Source: CANJIV01 sp046330225 (GTDB taxonomy: Bacteria > Actinomycetota > Thermoleophilia > Solirubrobacterales > Solirubrobacteraceae). From it: a stretch of DNA of 64,000 bases. This document shows, piece by piece, positions 10,208 through 18,699 of this stretch; the first letter of the stretch is position 1, and each line of letters opens with the position of its first letter. The position numbers and the translations under genes were made by a program. The DNA lies in the NCBI GenBank assembly GCA_046330225.1, contig JAXLTD010000001.1, positions 62,001 through 126,000 on the forward strand. Direction: 5' to 3'. Under the pieces are notes generated by a model. The model was given only the letters and a program-made list of their open reading frames with translations. It did no database searches and was not told the DNA's origin.

Positions 10208-11622
10208 CCGTCCGGCTCACCGCGGAAACCGGAGGCCACCCGGCGCTCCACGGCGCCAGCCTGCGCCCGTTCTGGCTCGACGCGCCCGACGCTCCCGAGC
10301 CGACTGCGCCGCTGCGGGGCGACACGGACGCTGACCTGCTCATTGTCGGCTCCGGGTTCACGGGCCTGTGGGCCGCGGTGCAGGCCAAGGAAGAGGACCC
10401 GGGCCGCGACGTCCTCGTGCTCGAGGCCGAGTCGGCTGCCTTCGGCGCCTCGGGGCGCAACGGCGGCTTTCTCGAAGCCTCGCTCACGCACGGGATCCTC
10501 AATGGCATCGAGCGCTTCCCGGACGAGCTCGACACCCTCGAGCGCCTCGCCGCCGAGAACCTCGACGGGCTGCTCGGCACGCTCGAGCGCCATGGCATCG
10601 ACGCCCGCTACGAGGCGGCGGGCATGATCACGGTCGCCACTCAGCCTCACCAGCTCCAGCATCTCGCCGACACCGTCCGGCTCGAGCGCGAGCACGGCGG
10701 CGACGCCGAGCTGCTCGACGGCCCGGCCGTCCGGGCGCGGGTGAATTCGCCGACCTACCTCGGCGGCGCTTTTCAGCGCACGGGTGTCGGGACGGTGGAC
10801 CCGGCGCACCTCGCCTGGGGCCTGCGCCGCGCGGCGGCCGAGCTCGGCGTGCGGTTCTGCGACCGCACGCGCGTCGACCGCCTGCGCGGCGAGGGCGACC
10901 GGGTGGCGGCGGCCACGCCCAACGGCACCGCCCGGGCCCGGCGCGTGCTGCTCGCCGGCGGCGGGTACTCGGCGCTCCTGGCGCCGATCCGGCGGCTGGT
11001 CGCGCCGGTCTTCGACTACGTGCTCGTGACCGAGCCGCTCAGCACTGAGCAGCGGGCGCAGATCGGCTGGGCGGGCCGGGAAGGGCTGGCCGACAGCGGC
11101 AACCAGTTCCACTACTACCGGCTCACGCCCGACGACCGGATCCTGTTCGGCGGCTTCGAGGCCGTCTACTACTTCGGCAACGACATCTCCCGGCGCCGCG
11201 ACGCGAATCCCGAGGTGTTCGGCCTGCTCGCAGAGCACCTGTTCGAGACCTTCCCGCAGCTCGAGGGGCTCCGGGTCAGCCACGCCTGGGGCGGGGTCAT
11301 CGACACCTGCAGCCGCTTCTGCGTCACGTTCGGGTCGGCGCACGGCGGCAAGACGGTCTACGCCGTCGGCTACACGGGCCTTGGGGTGGGCGCCACGCGG
11401 TTCGGTGCCCGGGCCGCGCTCGACCTCCTCGACGGTCGCGACACCGAGCGCACCCGCTTGCGGCTCGTGCGGACCCGGCCGCTGCCGTTCCCGCCCGAGC
11501 CCCTGCGCTGGCCCATCATCGAGGTCACGCGCCGCGCGCTGGCCACGGCCGATGCCCGGGACGGCCGGCGCGGCCCGTGGCTGAACCTGCTGGACCGCCT
11601 CGGCCTGGGCTTCGACAGCTGA
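10204..11622 (+). CDS. FAD-dependent oxidoreductase, DAO/GlpO family
   Basis: A 472-residue flavoprotein. The dinucleotide-binding motif DLLIVGSGFTGLWAAVQAKE begins near residue 44, followed by SAAFGASGRNGGFLEASL, a glycine-rich segment typical of amine or amino-acid oxidases of the DAO family, and a C-terminal YAVGYTGLGVGATRFGARAALDLL FAD loop. It likely oxidises an amine or amino-acid-like substrate. The ATG at 10204 overlaps the methyltransferase stop. Confidence 0.88.
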   Translation: MTVRLTAETGGHPALHGASLRPFWLDAPDAPEPTAPLRGDTDADLLIVGSGFTGLWAAVQAKEEDPGRDVLVLEAESAAFGASGRNGGFLEASLTHGILNGIERFPDELDTLERLAAENLDGLLGTLERHGIDARYEAAGMITVATQPHQLQHLADTVRLEREHGGDAELLDGPAVRARVNSPTYLGGAFQRTGVGTVDPAHLAWGLRRAAAELGVRFCDRTRVDRLRGEGDRVAAATPNGTARARRVLLAGGGYSALLAPIRRLVAPVFDYVLVTEPLSTEQRAQIGWAGREGLADSGNQFHYYRLTPDDRILFGGFEAVYYFGNDISRRRDANPEVFGLLAEHLFETFPQLEGLRVSHAWGGVIDTCSRFCVTFGSAHGGKTVYAVGYTGLGVGATRFGARAALDLLDGRDTERTRLRLVRTRPLPFPPEPLRWPIIEVTRRALATADARDGRRGPWLNLLDRLGLGFDS

Positions 11623-11646
11623 AACCGGCGGGCCGGCCGGGTCAGC
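11618..11646. terminator. Weak interrupted hairpin between convergent genes
   Basis: Outer arms GCTGA/TCAGC and inner arms CCGGC/GCCGG could form a bidirectional terminator spanning both stop codons; the internal loop makes this tentative. Confidence 0.3.
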
Positions 11647-11995
11647 TCAGGATCGCCAGCGCGGCGAGCGCGACGAGCGCCCACACCCCGGCCACCACGG
11701 CCCCCGCGGCGACGACCGCGCCGACGCCCGCGCGGCGCACGAGCCGGCGACCGTCGAACCAGAGGTCCAGCGCGCGGTCGCGGTACTCGCCGGGCACGAG
11801 GGCCAGGCGCGCCTCGAGGGCGCGGCGCTCCCACCGGGTGAGCATCGCCCGCGCCTCGCGACGCGCCCGAATCCGGCGGCGCGGCAGGCGGCGCAGGCGG
11901 GCGCGCCAGTACTGGACCGCCTCGCGGGCGTCGCCGAGCGGGGGCGGCCCGAGCAGGTCTCGCAGAAGCGCGTCGTCTGGATCGGCGGGGCGCAT
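11642..11995 (-). CDS. Basic protein with C-terminal membrane helix, unknown
   Basis: A 117-residue protein: an acidic start (MRPADPDDALLRDLLGPPP), a strongly Arg-rich middle (about 35-60), and a hydrophobic Ala/Val-rich C-terminal helix of about 25 residues. The ATG at 11995 is supported by TACCCT ending 7 bases upstream. The family is not recognised. It is divergent from ltrA across only 45 bases. Confidence 0.6.
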   Translation of the reverse strand: MRPADPDDALLRDLLGPPPLGDAREAVQYWRARLRRLPRRRIRARREARAMLTRWERRALEARLALVPGEYRDRALDLWFDGRRLVRRAGVGAVVAAGAVVAGVWALVALAALAILS

Positions 11996-12002
11996 CGGGC
12001 CG

Positions 12003-12008
12003 AGGGTA
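12003..12008 (-). promoter_or_regulatory. Putative -10 (TACCCT), leaderless, for the 11995 start
   Basis: Read on the minus strand, TACCCT ends 7 bases before the ATG at 11995. It lies back to back with the ltrA -10 at 12026-12031. Confidence 0.45.
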
Positions 12009-12025
12009 GCGCGTCGGCGGCCCGC

Positions 12026-12031
12026 TACGAT
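12026..12031 (+). promoter_or_regulatory. Putative -10 (TACGAT), leaderless, of ltrA
   Basis: TACGAT ends 9 bases before the ATG at 12041; no Shine-Dalgarno sequence is seen. Confidence 0.5.
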
Positions 12032-12040
12032 CCGGCCGCG

Positions 12041-13264
12041 ATGGCGGGGGGAACCGAAGCAGCGCCTGCGGCGGCAGCGCGTCCGGGGTGGTCGCGCCAC
12101 CTGCGCGTCCGCGACCCCGACGGCGAGCAGCAGACGACGAACCTGGAGCTGTTCTTCGACCTGGTCTTCGTCTTTGCGATCACGCAGCTCTCGCACCACC
12201 TCCTGGGCGCCCTCACGTGGGCCGGGGCGGCGCAGACTGGCTTCCTGCTCCTCGTGGTCTGGTGGGCCTGGATCTACACGACCTGGATGACGAACTGGTT
12301 CGACCCGGACTCGGTCACCGTGCGCGTCGTGCTCATCGGCGTCATGGGCGCCTCGATGGTCATGGCGATCGCGATCCCGGACGCGTTTGGCGACCGGGCG
12401 ATCCTCTTTGCGGGCGCCTACGTCGCGCTCCAAGTCGGGCGCAATCTCTTCAACGTCTGGGCGACCCGGCACGACGGCTCGAGCCTCGCCCGCACGTTCC
12501 AGCGCATCCTCGTCTGGAGCCTGGCCAGCGGGGCGCTCTGGATCGCGGGCGGCCTGGCCTCCGAGGACCTGCGGATCGGGCTGTGGATCGCCGCGCTGGC
12601 CATCGACTACGGCGGGCCGGCGCTGCTGTACTGGACGCCCGGACTCGGACGCTCGGCCTACGACGACTGGCAGATCGACGGGGCGCAGTTCGCCGAGCGC
12701 TTCCAGCTGTTCGTGATCATCTCGCTCGGGGAGACCATCGTGGTCACGGGCGCCACCGCCTCCGAGAAGGTGCTCGACGCCGGCGTGGTGGCCGCGATGC
12801 TCGTGGCGTTCCTCGGGACCGCTGCCCTGTGGTGGATCTACTTCGACTACGTGGCCGGGCTGTCCCAGCGCCACCTCTCGGAGACGCGCGACCGGGGCCG
12901 GCTCGCGCGCGACGGCTTCACCTACGGCCACATCCCCATCGTGGCCGGGATCATCGTCGCGGCGGTCGGCGACGAGGTCGTCATCGCGCACGCCACCGCC
13001 CACCTGCACGCGGCCGAGCTCGCCGCGGTGGCCGGTGGTCCGGCCCTCTACCTGCTCGGCCACGCCGCGTTCCGCTGGAGCATGGTCCGGTCGGTCGGCT
13101 GGTCGCGCCTCGTCGGTGCCGCGATCATCGCGGCGATCGGGGTCGCCGGCCTGGCGTTTCCGGCGCTCGCGGTCGCCAGCGCCATCGTCGTCGTCCTCGC
13201 CGTGCTCGCCGCGTGGCCGCGGATCCGGCGGCGCCGGGCGTCCGGGGCCCCGGCGGCGGGGTAG
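12041..13264 (+). CDS. ltrA: Low temperature requirement A (LtrA) family membrane protein
   Basis: A 407-residue polytopic membrane protein. The family signature NLELFFDLVFVFAITQLSHHL follows a short cytoplasmic N-terminus, and about ten to eleven hydrophobic helices follow, ending in a basic tail. LtrA proteins were named from a Listeria cold-growth mutant; the molecular role is unknown. The start is set by the leaderless -10 and the family N-terminus. Confidence 0.9.
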   Translation: MAGGTEAAPAAAARPGWSRHLRVRDPDGEQQTTNLELFFDLVFVFAITQLSHHLLGALTWAGAAQTGFLLLVVWWAWIYTTWMTNWFDPDSVTVRVVLIGVMGASMVMAIAIPDAFGDRAILFAGAYVALQVGRNLFNVWATRHDGSSLARTFQRILVWSLASGALWIAGGLASEDLRIGLWIAALAIDYGGPALLYWTPGLGRSAYDDWQIDGAQFAERFQLFVIISLGETIVVTGATASEKVLDAGVVAAMLVAFLGTAALWWIYFDYVAGLSQRHLSETRDRGRLARDGFTYGHIPIVAGIIVAAVGDEVVIAHATAHLHAAELAAVAGGPALYLLGHAAFRWSMVRSVGWSRLVGAAIIAAIGVAGLAFPALAVASAIVVVLAVLAAWPRIRRRRASGAPAAG

Positions 13265-13279
13265 CATCGCGGGCGGTGC

Positions 13280-13828
13280 TCAGCCCGGCAGGCGCGCCGC
13301 GAACTCCCGGGCGAAGCGCCGCACCGCGTCGTAGTCGGTGTAGTCGACGTCGCGGCGGCGGTCGAGCTCCTCGGAGGAGAGGCCCTGGTCGCGGAGGATG
13401 AGCCGCATGACGATCCGGGTGAACGGGTCGTACTGGGTCCAGGCCAGGCGGCCGGCGAAGGCGGCGTGCTGGCGGGGATCCCACCCGGTCTCCTCGACGA
13501 AGGCTTCGTAGAGGCCGAGCACCTCGGTCTGGCCCTCCGAGCTCTCGTCCGCGGCGGCGAGGCTGACCTGGAAGAACGCCGACGGCAGGGCCTGCAGGCG
13601 GGCGAGGTTGCGCCGCACGAAGTCCACGACCTCGGCCTGGTGGTGCTCGCGATGGACCGAGGCGCCGACGATCACGCCGTCGGCGTCCCCGGGCACGTCG
13701 GGCGGCGGGTCGCCGGCGCGCAGCGCCGTCGTCTCGTGGCCCGCCTCGGCCAGGGCTTCCGCGATGGTCTCGGCGATCGCCGCCGTGTGCCCCTCGGTGG
13801 TGCCGTAGACGATCAGGACGCGGGCCAT
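13280..13828 (-). CDS. Flavodoxin-domain protein, HemG-like
   Basis: A 182-residue flavodoxin: FMN phosphate loop YGTTEGHTAAIA at residues 8-19, VIVGASVHREHHQ in the middle, and a C-terminal FAGRLAWTQYDPFTRIVMRLIL...DYTDYDAVRRFAREFA. The last segment and the long insert match menaquinone-dependent protoporphyrinogen IX dehydrogenase (HemG) more than simple electron-carrier flavodoxins. It could therefore act in heme synthesis, but no other heme gene is near. TAGCCT at 13836-13841, inside the last codons of glyQS, ends 7 bases before the ATG. Confidence 0.78.
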   Translation of the reverse strand: MARVLIVYGTTEGHTAAIAETIAEALAEAGHETTALRAGDPPPDVPGDADGVIVGASVHREHHQAEVVDFVRRNLARLQALPSAFFQVSLAAADESSEGQTEVLGLYEAFVEETGWDPRQHAAFAGRLAWTQYDPFTRIVMRLILRDQGLSSEELDRRRDVDYTDYDAVRRFAREFAARLPG

Positions 13829-13835
13829 GCCGGGG

Positions 13836-13841
13836 AGGCTA
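13836..13841 (-). promoter_or_regulatory. Putative -10 (TAGCCT) inside the 3' end of glyQS
   Basis: On the minus strand TAGCCT ends 7 bases before the flavodoxin ATG at 13828 and overlaps the last bases of glyQS (stop at 13839). Confidence 0.45.
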
Positions 13842-15203
13842 CGCCGCGCCGAGCTTCGGCGAGCTCCAGGGCGCGGCCAGCCGGCGAGCCAGGACGCCGG
13901 GCAGCTCGTCGATCGCCACCCGCTCCTGGGCGAGCGAGTCGCGGTCGCGCAGCGTCACGGTGCGATCCTCGAGCGTCTGGTGGTCGACCGTGATGCCCCA
14001 GGGCGTGCCGATCTCGTCCTGGCGGCGGTAGCGCTTGCCGATCGAGCCGCCCTCGTCGTACTCGACGGCAAGGATCGGACGCAGCGCCGCGACGATCTCC
14101 CGCGCGACCTCGGGCTGGCCGTCCTTGCGGACGAGCGGGAGCACCGCGGCCTTGACCGGGGCCAGGCGCGGATGCAGGCGCAGGACCGTGCGCTGCTCGC
14201 CGGCGACCTCCTCCTCGTCGTAGGCGTCGACGAGGAAGGCCAGGGCGGCGCGGTCGGCGCCGGCAGCGGGCTCGATCACGTGCGGGACGTAGCGCTCGCC
14301 GGTCGCCTGGTCGAAGTACTCGAGCTTCTCGCCGGAGTGCTCGGCATGGGCCTTGAGGTCGAAGTCGCCGCGGTTGGCGACGCCCTCGAGCTCGGACCAG
14401 CCGATCGGGAACCGGTACTCGATGTCGCTCGTGCCGCTGGAGTAGTGCGACAGCTCGTCGGCCTCGTGGGCGCGCAGGACGAGGTGGTCGGGCCGGATGC
14501 CGAGCTCGACGTACCAGTCGTACCGGGCCTGCTGCCAGTAGTCGAACCACTGCTGGGCCTCGCCCGGCGGCACGAAGAACTCCATCTCCATCTGCTCGAA
14601 CTCACGGGTCCGGAAGACGAAGTTCCCCGGCGTGATCTCGTTCCGGAAGGACTTGCCGACTTGGGCGATCCCGAACGGCGGCTTCTTCCGGGCGAAGGAC
14701 AGGACGTTCTTGAAGTTGATGAAGATCCCCTGGGCGGTCTCCGGGCGCAGGTAGGCGACCGACGCGGACTCCTTCACCGGGCCGACGTGGGTCTCGAACA
14801 TGAGGTTGAAGTCGCGGGCGTCGGTCAGGTCGCAGTCGGGGCCCTCGCCGGGCGGCTTTGACGGCTTGCGCGGGCACTGCAGGTCGCCGAGATGGTCGGC
14901 CCGGAAGCGCTGCGTGCACGTGCGGCAGTCGACGAGCGGGTCGGTGAAGCCGGCGAGGTGCCCGCTGGCCTCCCAGACCTTGGGGTGCTGGAGGATGGCG
15001 GAGTCCAGCGCGACGATGTCGTCGCGGTCCTGGACCATCGCGCGCCACCACTCGCCCTTGACGTTCTGCTTGAGGAGCACGCCGTAGTGCCCGTAGTCGT
15101 ACGTCGAGCCGAGCCCCCCGTAGATCTCCGAGGAGGGGAACACGAAGCCGCGGCGCTTGCAGAGCGCCACGATCTTGTCCATGGTCACGACGTCGTCGGG
15201 CAT
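13839..15203 (-). CDS. glyQS: Glycine--tRNA ligase, dimeric class II
   Basis: A 454-residue glycyl-tRNA synthetase of the alpha2 type. Class II motif 2 is seen as FRNEITPGNFVFRTREFEQMEMEFF, preceded by LRPETAQGIFINFKNV, and motif 3 lies near the end with the anticodon-binding domain (APVKAAVLPLVRKDGQ). It charges tRNA-Gly in the cytoplasm. A zinc-type CRTC...C insertion occurs near residue 95. TACCAT at 15214-15219 ends 10 bases before the ATG, suggesting a leaderless mRNA; no T-box is present. Confidence 0.96.
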   Translation of the reverse strand: MPDDVVTMDKIVALCKRRGFVFPSSEIYGGLGSTYDYGHYGVLLKQNVKGEWWRAMVQDRDDIVALDSAILQHPKVWEASGHLAGFTDPLVDCRTCTQRFRADHLGDLQCPRKPSKPPGEGPDCDLTDARDFNLMFETHVGPVKESASVAYLRPETAQGIFINFKNVLSFARKKPPFGIAQVGKSFRNEITPGNFVFRTREFEQMEMEFFVPPGEAQQWFDYWQQARYDWYVELGIRPDHLVLRAHEADELSHYSSGTSDIEYRFPIGWSELEGVANRGDFDLKAHAEHSGEKLEYFDQATGERYVPHVIEPAAGADRAALAFLVDAYDEEEVAGEQRTVLRLHPRLAPVKAAVLPLVRKDGQPEVAREIVAALRPILAVEYDEGGSIGKRYRRQDEIGTPWGITVDHQTLEDRTVTLRDRDSLAQERVAIDELPGVLARRLAAPWSSPKLGAA

Positions 15204-15213
15204 CGGGCGGCGG

Positions 15214-15219
15214 ATGGTA
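15214..15219 (-). promoter_or_regulatory. Putative -10 (TACCAT), leaderless, of glyQS
   Basis: On the minus strand TACCAT ends 10 bases before the ATG at 15203; no Shine-Dalgarno sequence is seen. Confidence 0.45.
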
Positions 15220-15257
15220 GTCGTCCGGGCTGGGAAGGCGCCCGCGGCCCGGGGCCG

Positions 15258-15263
15258 TATCCT
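15258..15263 (+). promoter_or_regulatory. Putative -10 (TATCCT), leaderless, of fmdB-like gene
   Basis: TATCCT ends 8 bases before the GTG at 15272. Confidence 0.45.
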
Positions 15264-15271
15264 TCGCCGCC

Positions 15272-15637
15272 GTGCCGATCTACGAGTACAAGTGCGCCAA
15301 GGGCCACATCTTCGAGGCCATGCAATCGATGAGCGACGACACGCTCACGGAATGCGAGGTCTGCGGGGCGCCGGTGCAGCGCGTGTTCCACCCGGTGGCC
15401 ATCCACTTCAAGGGCAAGGGCTTCCACAACACCGACTACGGCACGCGCAAGCGCAACCGCGAGCTCAAGGAGTCCGCCGAGAAGGGCGCCGACACGCACG
15501 ACGCCAAGGCGAAGGACAAGAGCAAGGGCAAGGGCACGGAGTCCTCAGGAGGCTCATCCTCGTCGTCGGGCTCGTCCTCGTCCTCGGGCTCCTCCGGCTC
15601 CGGATCGTCGTCCTCGGGCTCCTCGTCGTCGGACTGA
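15272..15637 (+). CDS. FmdB-type zinc-ribbon protein with Ser-rich tail
   Basis: A 121-residue FmdB-like regulatory protein. The first knuckle reads YEYKCAKGHIFEA, where the usual second Cys of C-x2-C is replaced and a His follows; the second knuckle ECEVCGAPVQRVF is intact, so a Cys3His or incomplete site is likely. The middle is Lys/Asp-rich, and about 30 C-terminal residues are nearly all Ser and Gly, encoded by a TCGTCC-like microsatellite (about 15541-15637). The EamA transporter starts one base after its stop. Confidence 0.85.
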   Translation: MPIYEYKCAKGHIFEAMQSMSDDTLTECEVCGAPVQRVFHPVAIHFKGKGFHNTDYGTRKRNRELKESAEKGADTHDAKAKDKSKGKGTESSGGSSSSSGSSSSSGSSGSGSSSSGSSSSD

Positions 15638-15638
15638 C

Positions 15639-16577
15639 GTGACGCCGCGCCAGGCGGGGATGCTCGCCGGCCTGGCGCTGCTGTGGGGAAGCTCCTACCC
15701 GCTCATCAAGTACGCGCTGGAGAGCTTCTCGCCCGGCGAGATCGTCTTCCTGCGGGGCCTGCTCGGCACGGCGACGCTCGTGCTGTTCGTGCGGGGCGGC
15801 GGGCCGCAGACGCGCGCGGCGGTGCGGGCGATCGCGGCACGGCCTCGGCGGGCACTGGCGTTTGGCACGGTGGCGATCGCGCTGCCGTTCCTGCTCATCA
15901 GCTACGGCGAGCTCGCGGTGCCCGCCGGCCTCACGGCGATCCTCGTCGCGCCGGCGCCGATCTTCGCGATCGTGCTCGGGCGCGCGTTCGAGCCCGGGAC
16001 GCCCGTCCTCCCGGCGCAGGTGGCGGGCGTCGCGCTCGGCTTCCTCGGCGTGGCCCTGGTGGTCGGCGTCGAGTCGATCTCGACGGTCGGAGAGTTCCTC
16101 GGGGGCCTCGGGATGGTCGGGGCAGCCGCGTGCTACGCAGCCTCCGGATTCGTCGTCCGCCGCTGGTACCCGGGCGTCCCGTCGCCGGCCACGTCGCTGG
16201 CCGCCGTGGCCGTGACGACGGCGCTCACGCTGCCGCTCGGCGTGGCGACGGCGAACTGGACGGCCCCGACGGCCGAGGCGCTCGCCGCGATCGCCGTGCT
16301 CGGCGCCGGCGGCACGGCCCTCGCCTTCGTGATCATGTTCCGCCTCTACGCCGAGGTCGGCCCGCAGAAGGCCACGCTCGTCGGATACCTGATCCCGCCG
16401 GTCTCGCTGGCCTGGGGCATCATCGCCCTCGGCGAAGACCTGACCGTCGCGGCCGGCGCCGGCCTCGTCCTCATCCTTGGCGGCGTCGCGCTGGCCGCGT
16501 CGCGGCGCAGCGCCCACACCGGGCCGGAGGAGGCGCTGGCGCTCGATGCCGGCGCCGAGCCTCCTGCGGACAGCTAG
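15639..16577 (+). CDS. EamA/DMT-superfamily transporter
   Basis: A 312-residue permease with ten predicted membrane helices in two EamA repeats (MLAGLALLWGSSYPLIKYALE... and the second beginning near residue 150). Family members export amino acids, metabolites or drugs; the substrate is unknown. The GTG at 15639 lies one base after the fmdB-type stop, so the two are coupled. Its TAG stop shares a CTAG with the convergent LCP gene. Confidence 0.88.
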   Translation: MTPRQAGMLAGLALLWGSSYPLIKYALESFSPGEIVFLRGLLGTATLVLFVRGGGPQTRAAVRAIAARPRRALAFGTVAIALPFLLISYGELAVPAGLTAILVAPAPIFAIVLGRAFEPGTPVLPAQVAGVALGFLGVALVVGVESISTVGEFLGGLGMVGAAACYAASGFVVRRWYPGVPSPATSLAAVAVTTALTLPLGVATANWTAPTAEALAAIAVLGAGGTALAFVIMFRLYAEVGPQKATLVGYLIPPVSLAWGIIALGEDLTVAAGAGLVLILGGVALAASRRSAHTGPEEALALDAGAEPPADS

Positions 16578-17707
16578 CCGTCGAGGAAGCGCTGCACTTC
16601 CTGCTTCTTGACGTCGTCGCTGACGGTGAGGCCGGCGCCGCCGTCGGGCAGGGTGACGAAGCCCGTGGGCTTGAGCACGCGCGGCTGGGGCGTTCCGCCG
16701 ATCACCTGGGAGGCCATGAGCCCCATCAGCGTCGGGCCGCCCATGTCGCTGCGGATGGTCTGCGGTGCGGTCCACGCCACCCAGGGGAGGTGGAAGAACG
16801 TCCGGGGCGTCAGGAGCGCCGACTTCACCCCGCTGAGGATCTGCTGCTGGCGCTTGGCGCGGGTCAGGTCGTCCTCGGCCGGGTTGCACTCGTTGGTGCG
16901 GGTCCGGGCCAGTGCGAGGGCCTGCGTGCCGTTGAGCGTGTGGGTGCCGGGCTTGAGGATGAGGGTGGTCCCGCCGTTCTTCTTTCCGCCGTTGATGTTC
17001 GAGACCACGCAGCCCGTCGTGACGTCCACTCCGCCGAGGGCGTCGATGAACTCCGGGAACTTCGTGAAGTTCACCTCGACGAGGTGGTTGATCTCGATGC
17101 CGAGGAACCGCTTGATGGTCGTGACCGTGAGTGCGGCCCCGCCGATGGCGTAGGCCGCGTTGATCTTGTCCGGCCCGTGCCCCGGAATGTCGACCACCGT
17201 GTCGCGGGGAATCGACAGGCGCGCCGCCGCGCCGCCGCCCGTGCGGATGAGCATGATCGTGTCCGACCGGCTGGGGCCGCCGGGGTTGGCGCCGCCCTCC
17301 TTCGACCCCTTCGGGCGGGCGTCGGAGCCGAGGACGAGGATCGTGTTTGCGCTGAACGGCATCGGGCCCGCGCCGTCGAGCGTCCGCTGGGCGGCGTCGC
17401 TGACCTGCTCCTGCTCGAACTGGGCGCTGACGAGGAACAGGACGAGGGAGAGGAGCAGCCAGCCCGCCACGGCGGCCAGGACGGCGAGCACCACCCGCTT
17501 CGGCGTGATCCGGCTGCGCGCCGTGCGCGCATCGGCCGCCCGTGCCTCGGCCCGCAGGTTCCGCAGCCCGCCGTCGCGGGACGGCGACGTCCGGCGGTCC
17601 AGGAACGAGAGGGCGCGCGGCCGGGACCGGTAGACCGTGTACTTGGGCCGGTCGCCGGGCGGCTCGCCGCGCTGGCGCGGGGGACGGGGGGGTCGCGGAT
17701 CGCTCAT
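16574..17707 (-). CDS. LytR-CpsA-Psr (LCP) family glycopolymer transferase
   Basis: A 377-residue protein: a cytoplasmic Arg/Pro-rich N-terminus (about 1-65), one membrane helix (VVLAVLAAVAGWLLLSLVLF), then an extracytoplasmic LCP domain with TILVLGSDARPKG, SDTIMLIR, RLSIPRDTVVDIPG and DKINAAYAIGG, which carry the Arg/Asp residues that bind the polyprenyl-pyrophosphate donor. LCP enzymes attach teichoic acid, arabinogalactan or capsule to peptidoglycan. It is divergent from the glucokinase across 23 bases. Confidence 0.92.
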   Translation of the reverse strand: MSDPRPPRPPRQRGEPPGDRPKYTVYRSRPRALSFLDRRTSPSRDGGLRNLRAEARAADARTARSRITPKRVVLAVLAAVAGWLLLSLVLFLVSAQFEQEQVSDAAQRTLDGAGPMPFSANTILVLGSDARPKGSKEGGANPGGPSRSDTIMLIRTGGGAAARLSIPRDTVVDIPGHGPDKINAAYAIGGAALTVTTIKRFLGIEINHLVEVNFTKFPEFIDALGGVDVTTGCVVSNINGGKKNGGTTLILKPGTHTLNGTQALALARTRTNECNPAEDDLTRAKRQQQILSGVKSALLTPRTFFHLPWVAWTAPQTIRSDMGGPTLMGLMASQVIGGTPQPRVLKPTGFVTLPDGGAGLTVSDDVKKQEVQRFLDG

Positions 17708-17717
17708 GGGGCCGGTG

Positions 17718-17723
17718 TATCGT
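17718..17723 (+). promoter_or_regulatory. Putative -10 (TATCGT), leaderless, of ROK kinase gene
   Basis: TATCGT ends 7 bases before the ATG at 17731 within a 23-base divergent intergenic gap. Confidence 0.45.
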
Positions 17724-17730
17724 GGCCCAC

Positions 17731-18699
17731 ATGCCCGACGGGTGCGTCATCGGCGTGGATCTCGGGGGCACGAAGCTCCTGGCTGGCGCACTCGATCCGG
17801 ACCTCGGCGTCCGCCACCGCGCCCACCGGGTCGTCGCGGATCTGGGCCGGGCGGAGCTGCTGGACGCAATCGTCGATGCCGTCGAGGAGCTGCGGGCGGC
17901 CGAGGACGTGCCCTTGCGGGCGGCGGCGATCGGCGTTCCGGGCCTCATCGACCGGCGGACCGGCGCCGTCGTCGAGAGCAACCACCTGCCGCTGGCCGGC
18001 GTCGACGTGGCCGGGGCGCTCGCCGAGCGGCTCGGCCTCCCGGTGGCCGTGGACAACGACGGCAACCTCACCGCGCTGGCCGAGCTGCGCTTCGGCGCCG
18101 CCCGCGACGCCCGCGACGCCGTGGTGCTCGCGATCGGCACCGGCATCGCCGGCGGGCTGATCTTCGGCGGCGAGGTGTACCGGGGCGCGTTCGGCGGGGC
18201 TGGCGAGCTTGGCCACGTCGTGATCGACGCCGGCGGGCGGGTGTGCCCGGGCGCCTGCCCGGGCCGGGGCTGCCTGGAGGCCTACGTCTCAGGGCCGGCG
18301 CTCGGCCTCGAGGGCGCGCGCCTGGCCGGGAAGCATCCGGCCTCGGCGCTCGCGCGGGCGGCCGGAGACGGGCGCGAGATCACCGGCGCCCTCGTGACCG
18401 AGCTTGCGGCCGACGGCGATGCCGCCGCCGTCGATGCCGTGGCAGCGATCGGCCGCTGGCTGGGCTTCGGGCTCATCTCGCTCATCAACCTGCTCAACCC
18501 GGAGGTGATCGTCGTCGGCGGCGGGGTGATCGCGGCGGGCGACCTGCTCCTCGACCCGGCCCGGGCCGTCGTGGCCGCCCACGGGCTCCCGTTCGCGCGC
18601 GGCGAGGCGCGGATCGTCCGGGCCCACTTCGGCGCCGAGGCCGGGATGGTCGGCGCGGGAGCGCTCGCGCTGGACCGGGCCGCCGCCGCCGGAACATGA
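17731..18699 (+). CDS. ROK family sugar kinase, probable glucokinase
   Basis: A 322-residue ROK kinase. ATP phosphate loop IGVDLGGTKLLAG is at the N-terminus, catalytic Asp is in VAVDNDGNLTALAE, and the ROK zinc site is GHVVIDAGGRVCPGACPGRGCLEAYVSG split over His and Cys residues; the Cys spacing (C-x3-C-x4-C) is slightly longer than usual. It probably phosphorylates glucose to glucose-6-phosphate in the cytoplasm. Its stop overlaps rsmI (ATGA). Confidence 0.9.
   Translation: MPDGCVIGVDLGGTKLLAGALDPDLGVRHRAHRVVADLGRAELLDAIVDAVEELRAAEDVPLRAAAIGVPGLIDRRTGAVVESNHLPLAGVDVAGALAERLGLPVAVDNDGNLTALAELRFGAARDARDAVVLAIGTGIAGGLIFGGEVYRGAFGGAGELGHVVIDAGGRVCPGACPGRGCLEAYVSGPALGLEGARLAGKHPASALARAAGDGREITGALVTELAADGDAAAVDAVAAIGRWLGFGLISLINLLNPEVIVVGGGVIAAGDLLLDPARAVVAAHGLPFARGEARIVRAHFGAEAGMVGAGALALDRAAAAGT

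Noticed and set aside
13839..15271. T-box upstream of glycyl-tRNA synthetase
   Set aside because: Only about 68 bases separate glyQS from the divergent gene, and the -10 ends 10 bases before the ATG.
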